NCBI GenBank assembly: GCA_964484065.1
Contig: CAZAEW010000002.1
Coordinates: forward strand, 124,001-188,000
DNA: 64,000 nucleotides
From: JAEVLT01 sp964484065
GTDB taxonomy: Bacteria; Bacillota; Bacilli; Bacillales; Cytobacillaceae
Reading direction: 5' to 3'
Shown here: in pieces, positions 60,507-64,000 of the stretch
How positions within the stretch are numbered: position 1 is the first letter of the stretch
How the letters are laid out: every line of letters starts with the position of its first letter
Translations under genes and position numbers: made by a program
The notes under the pieces: generated by a model
What the model was told of the DNA's origin: nothing
The model's input: only the letters and a program-made list of their open reading frames with translations
Database searches by the model: none

Positions 60507-61490
60507 ATGACCGTAGTTTCATATATAGATGCTGTAACGATGGCCATACGAGAAGAAATGGAAAAGGATCCGAAGGTTTTTGTCCTCGGGGAGGATGTTG
60601 GGAAAAAAGGCGGAGTATTTAAAGCAACCCATGGCCTGTATGAACAATTTGGTGAAGAACGTGTTATTGACACACCTCTAGCGGAATCTGCGATAGCTGG
60701 CGTAGCTATTGGTGCTGCGATGTATGGGATGCGTCCGATCGCTGAAATTCAATTTGCTGATTTTATTATGCCGGCTGTTAACCAAATCATTTCCGAAGCG
60801 GCAAAAATCCGTTATCGTTCCAATAATGACTGGAACTGCCCATTGGTTGTTCGTGCCCCTTACGGCGGAGGTGTACATGGAGCATTGTATCACTCGCAAT
60901 CTGTTGAAGCGGTTTTTGCCAATCAGCCCGGCTTGAAAATTGTCATGCCATCTACTCCATATGATGTAAAGGGGCTGATGAAGGCTGCAATCCGTGATAA
61001 TGACCCGGTACTATTTTTTGAACATAAACGTGCGTACCGATTAATAAAAGGTGAAGTGCCGCCAGATGACTATACACTGCCAATTGGCAAAGCAGATGTT
61101 AAGCGGCAAGGAGAAGATATTACCGTCATCACCTATGGGTTATGCGTTCATTTTGCTCTGCAGGCTGCCGAAAAATTAGCACAGGATGGGATTTCCGCAC
61201 ATATTCTTGACCTGCGCACCGTTTACCCGCTTGATAAAGAGGCCATCATCGAGGCAGCTATAAAAACGGGCAAGGTTCTGCTTGTTACTGAGGATACGAA
61301 AGAAGGCAGCGTCCTCAGTGAAGTGGCAGCCATTATTGCTGAAAATTGCCTGTTTGACTTAGATGCACCGATCAAGCGTCTGGCAGGGCCGGATGTACCG
61401 GCAATGCCTTATGCCCCGACAATGGAAAAATTCTTTATGGTGAACCCTGACAAAGTTGAAAAAGCGATGCGGGAACTGGCTGAATTTTAA
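60507..61490 (+). CDS. bkdAB: Branched-chain 2-oxoacid dehydrogenase E1 beta subunit
   Basis: 327 residues, transketolase-like beta subunit: LGEDVGKKGGVFKATHGL, ERVIDTPLAESAIAGVAIGAA, RAPYGGGVHGALYHSQSVEA, and DLRTVYPLDKEAI. Pairs with BkdAA. Fifteen bases downstream, AAGGGGG site. Confidence 0.96.
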   Translation: MTVVSYIDAVTMAIREEMEKDPKVFVLGEDVGKKGGVFKATHGLYEQFGEERVIDTPLAESAIAGVAIGAAMYGMRPIAEIQFADFIMPAVNQIISEAAKIRYRSNNDWNCPLVVRAPYGGGVHGALYHSQSVEAVFANQPGLKIVMPSTPYDVKGLMKAAIRDNDPVLFFEHKRAYRLIKGEVPPDDYTLPIGKADVKRQGEDITVITYGLCVHFALQAAEKLAQDGISAHILDLRTVYPLDKEAIIEAAIKTGKVLLVTEDTKEGSVLSEVAAIIAENCLFDLDAPIKRLAGPDVPAMPYAPTMEKFFMVNPDKVEKAMRELAEF

Positions 61491-61531
61491 ATGGAGATAT
61501 CCACTGCCAAGATATGAAAGGAGGTTTACCG

Positions 61532-62803
61532 ATGGCTGTCGAACAGATTAAAATGCCTCAATTAGGAGAGAGTGTGACAGAAGGGACAATCAGTAAATGG
61601 TTAGTCGCCATTGGTGAAAAAGTAAAAAAATATGATCCCCTTGCTGAAGTGATGACGGACAAAGTAAATGCTGAAATTCCATCCTCATTCACCGGCGTGA
61701 TAAAAGAGCTGATTGCAGAAGAAGGGGAAACTCTTGCCGTTGGTGAAATTATTTGCACCATCGAAATGGAGGGAGAGAGTGACTTGCAGCCGTTTGAACA
61801 AAAAAACGAACAGCAGCAAGTGGAACCGGCTGCTTCGGAAAAGTTCCAAAACAAAGGGCGATTTTCACCCGCTGTTTTAAAAATAGCACAAGAGCACCGT
61901 ATCGACTTATCAAAAGTTCCAGGTACCGGGGCGGGAGGAAGGATTACCAGAAAAGATCTTCTAGGGCTTCTTTCTTCAAACCGTTATCTTGAAATGAAGC
62001 AAGCACTGTTACCTGTTTCTGGACAGAAACAGGAAAAACATGAACAAGTGGTTAAACCTAAGGAATCAATGCCGGTTCATCCTATTCGGGAGGCTGCAGC
62101 GGGCGATAGTGAACTTCCGGTCACCGGCATCAGAAAAGCTATTGCAGCACATATGCTTCGCAGCAAGCATGAGATTCCGCATGCATGGACGATGATTGAA
62201 GCAGATGTAACGAATCTTGTTGAGTACCGGAACCGTTTGAAAGATGAATTTATGACCAAGGAAGGTTTTAATTTAACCTTTTTTACCTTTTTTGTTAAAG
62301 CAGCCGCGCAGGCGTTAAAAGAATTTCCGCAAATTAATTCCGTATGGGCGGAAAATAAAATAATCCTCAAAAAAGAAATCAATATATCCATTGCAGTCGC
62401 TTCTAAGAATGGCCTGTATGTTCCGGTCATTAAAAACGCGGATGATAAATCAATTAAAGGAATTGCACGGGATATTTCGGATCTTGCCATAAAAGCACGC
62501 GCAGGAAAATTAACGTCAGATGATCTGGCGGGAGGAACGTTTACTGTTAACAATACAGGTACATTTGGCTCCGTTCAGTCAATGGGGATCATAAACTATC
62601 CTCAAGCGGCTATTCTTCAAGTGGAATCGATTGTTAAACGCCCTGTTGTGGTGAATAATAACATGATAGCGATACGTGATATGGTTAATCTTTGTATGTC
62701 GCTTGATCACCGTATTTTGGACGGCCTTATTTGCGGACGTTTCTTACAGCGAATAAAAGAAATCCTCGAACAAACATCTGAATCGACATCCCCTATTTAT
62801 TAG
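61532..62803 (+). CDS. bkdB: Dihydrolipoyl acyltransferase (E2) of branched-chain 2-oxoacid dehydrogenase
   Basis: 423 residues: one lipoyl domain with the lysine in EVMTDKVNAEIPS, a linker, the peripheral-subunit binding domain (FSPAVLKIAQEHRIDLSKVPGTGAGGRITRKDL), and the catalytic domain ending with active-site LDHRILDG. It makes branched acyl-CoA primers for iso and anteiso fatty acids. ATG 61532 follows AAAGGAGGT. Confidence 0.96.
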   Translation: MAVEQIKMPQLGESVTEGTISKWLVAIGEKVKKYDPLAEVMTDKVNAEIPSSFTGVIKELIAEEGETLAVGEIICTIEMEGESDLQPFEQKNEQQQVEPAASEKFQNKGRFSPAVLKIAQEHRIDLSKVPGTGAGGRITRKDLLGLLSSNRYLEMKQALLPVSGQKQEKHEQVVKPKESMPVHPIREAAAGDSELPVTGIRKAIAAHMLRSKHEIPHAWTMIEADVTNLVEYRNRLKDEFMTKEGFNLTFFTFFVKAAAQALKEFPQINSVWAENKIILKKEINISIAVASKNGLYVPVIKNADDKSIKGIARDISDLAIKARAGKLTSDDLAGGTFTVNNTGTFGSVQSMGIINYPQAAILQVESIVKRPVVVNNNMIAIRDMVNLCMSLDHRILDGLICGRFLQRIKEILEQTSESTSPIY

Positions 62804-62819
62804 ATATAGGACCTGTATC

Positions 62820-62845
62820 GCTGCCGAGAAAGGCAGCTTTTTTTT
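62820..62845 (+). terminator. Terminator after bkdB
   Basis: GCTGCC / GGCAGC stem, 6-base loop, then eight or so T residues. The following stretch up to 63148 holds the next promoter and no visible gene. Confidence 0.88.
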
Positions 62846-63055
62846 ATTCTGCGGAAAAGGGGAGGAGCTGCGCAAAAGTCATGTTGTTTTTAACTAGTCG
62901 AAGTCAGGAAGAAATGATAGTAAAAAATGAATGAAAACGATGAATAAACCATAAGATATTTTTGTCATGAATCGACATTTTTTTTGGTTTAAAACATATA
63001 TTTTTGTTGTTTATGTTCTCAATCTACTTTTTAAAACAAAATTTGACTGTTTTCG

Positions 63056-63084
63056 TTGCTTGAATTCGAATTCTATCCTACAAT
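63056..63084 (+). promoter_or_regulatory. Candidate sigma-A promoter of mutA
   Basis: TTGCTT (63056-63061), 17 bases, TACAAT (63079-63084), 65 bases before the mutA start. Confidence 0.55.
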
Positions 63085-63148
63085 AAGACTGAGTGTTGAA
63101 ATTTTTGAATTTTATTGCAATTCGTTTATTTTCTTGGGAGGGGAGATT

Positions 63149-64000
63149 ATGAGTTTAAAAGAAATGATTGAGCAATCCTTTCCACACTACCATTACGATG
63201 AGTGGAAAGAGACTGCAGAAGTGTCATTAAAAGGGAGAAAACTTGATTCTTTACAGCGCACTACATATGAAAACATTGTTTTGAAACCGCTCTACACAAG
63301 CGAGGATGAGAAAGCAGCATCTGAATTTCCCGGCGGCGGCGATTTCAGAAGGGGTATTGATTCATTGGGGTATGTCACAAATAAATGGAAGATAGCCCAA
63401 AGAATCTCTTATAAGAAACTAGAAGAATTACAAGAAAAGCTAAAAATGGCTTTAGAAAGCGGACAGAATGCTCTATCGTTTGATCTTTCGAATGAGTTGA
63501 TCGAAGCGGAGAACTTCCTTAAGGAATTGATTCGTGATTATCATAAATATCCATTTGCCCTTGATGCCGGCGAATTCCAAAGCAAAATTCTGTCTTTAAT
63601 TACAAGCCTTGGTGAAGGTGTAAATGCAGAAGGCTATGTTGCAGCTGACCCATTATCTGCAGCCGCAGTCAAAGGTGCTGATCCTGAAAACTTGAGCGTA
63701 CTTTTGGAAGATTGGGCAGAAACTGTTGTGAATTCTAATCGAGAGCTTCCAAATCTAAGAACGGTACTTATTAACACGATCCCGTATCATAACGGCGGAG
63801 CAAATGCTATCCAGGAATTGGGGATCGCTGTGGCAACAGGAGTATTTTATTTGAACCAATTGAAAGGGCTTGAGCTTGAACAGGCATTGGAAAAAATGAT
63901 TTTTAAATTTTCAATTGGCTCAAACTTTTTCATGGAAATTGCAAAATTGCGCGCTGCACGTATTCTTTGGAGCAAAATAACGGAAGTTTACGGGGCAGAA
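63149..64000 (+). CDS. mutA: Methylmalonyl-CoA mutase small subunit (3' end outside window)
   Basis: 284 codons visible, no stop before the window end. The translation has KPLYTSEDEK, FPGGGDFRRGID, and NTIPYHNGGANAIQELGIAVATGV, features of the small, non-cofactor-binding subunit of B12-dependent methylmalonyl-CoA mutase; the large subunit mutB is expected next. It isomerises methylmalonyl-CoA, linking valine and isoleucine breakdown (bkd operon upstream) to succinyl-CoA. ATG 63149 with GGGAGGGGAG. Not present in B. subtilis at this place. Confidence 0.9.
   Translation, partial: MSLKEMIEQSFPHYHYDEWKETAEVSLKGRKLDSLQRTTYENIVLKPLYTSEDEKAASEFPGGGDFRRGIDSLGYVTNKWKIAQRISYKKLEELQEKLKMALESGQNALSFDLSNELIEAENFLKELIRDYHKYPFALDAGEFQSKILSLITSLGEGVNAEGYVAADPLSAAAVKGADPENLSVLLEDWAETVVNSNRELPNLRTVLINTIPYHNGGANAIQELGIAVATGVFYLNQLKGLELEQALEKMIFKFSIGSNFFMEIAKLRAARILWSKITEVYGAE

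Noticed and set aside
1..64000. CRISPR arrays, tRNA or rRNA genes, transposases
   Set aside because: No spaced direct repeats, cloverleaf-like sequences, rRNA blocks or transposase frames were seen on reading; the island shows no visible integrase or flanking attachment repeats.

Overview
The window is a chromosomal segment of an endospore-forming Bacillaceae (Bacillus sensu lato). It carries the comG, gcv, spoIIIA, accBC, nusB-folD-xse-ispA-dxs, ahrC-recN-spoIVB-spo0A and bkd blocks in almost the Bacillus subtilis order. Codon use is low to moderate GC and ribosome binding sites are strong AGGAGG types. Class II (B12-dependent) ribonucleotide reductase, methylmalonyl-CoA mutase and a complete Ccm cytochrome c maturation set point away from B. 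subtilis itself and towards a soil or environmental lineage with richer respiration. The species cannot be named from this sequence.

Layout. 1-3565 (minus): competence pseudopilus operon comGA-GF; comGF is cut by the window edge. 3655-6112 (minus): yqhG and the SNF2-type helicase yqhH. 6271-10439: tandem glycine riboswitch and gcvT-gcvPA-gcvPB. 10507-11926: rhodanese yqhL and the octanoyltransferase lipM. 12145-16009: nrdJ behind a pair of NrdR-box-like palindromes, then spore photoproduct lyase splB; this occupies the place of mntR in B. subtilis. 16129-21010: yqhO, yqhP, yqhQ, yqhR, yqhT, efp (aroQ is absent).

21266-32517 is an island inserted between efp and spoIIIAA, which are close neighbours in B. 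subtilis. It encodes an orphan response regulator with a degenerate phosphorylation pocket, a PCYCGC-type lipoprotein whose frame runs through an in-frame UGA followed by a bacterial SECIS-like hairpin (a probable selenoprotein), a membrane-anchored dihaem cytochrome c, and a full System I (Ccm) cluster: E, F, H, I-like, A, B, C, D, G. Two unusual single-pass membrane proteins are embedded in the cluster. A SIMPL-domain protein closes the island.

32694-37851: spoIIIAA-AH behind a clear sigma-E promoter; spoIIIAD seems to start at ATT. 38151-40459: accB, accC, yqhY. 40667-47448: nusB, folD, xseA, xseB, ispA, dxs and a TlyA-type methyltransferase. 47662-52400: ahrC, recN, spoIVB, spo0A. 52626-62803: yqiK, yqzF, bkdR and a sigma-54 bkd operon (bcd, buk, lpdV, bkdAA, bkdAB, bkdB) without ptb. 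63149-64000: start of mutA.

Themes. Lipoate links gcv, lipM and bkdB. Adenosylcobalamin links nrdJ and mutA. Haem and thiol chemistry links the Sec lipoprotein, the cytochrome and the Ccm machine. The most interesting item is the UGA-containing PCYCGC lipoprotein next to a System I cluster that has a CxxxY-type CcmE.
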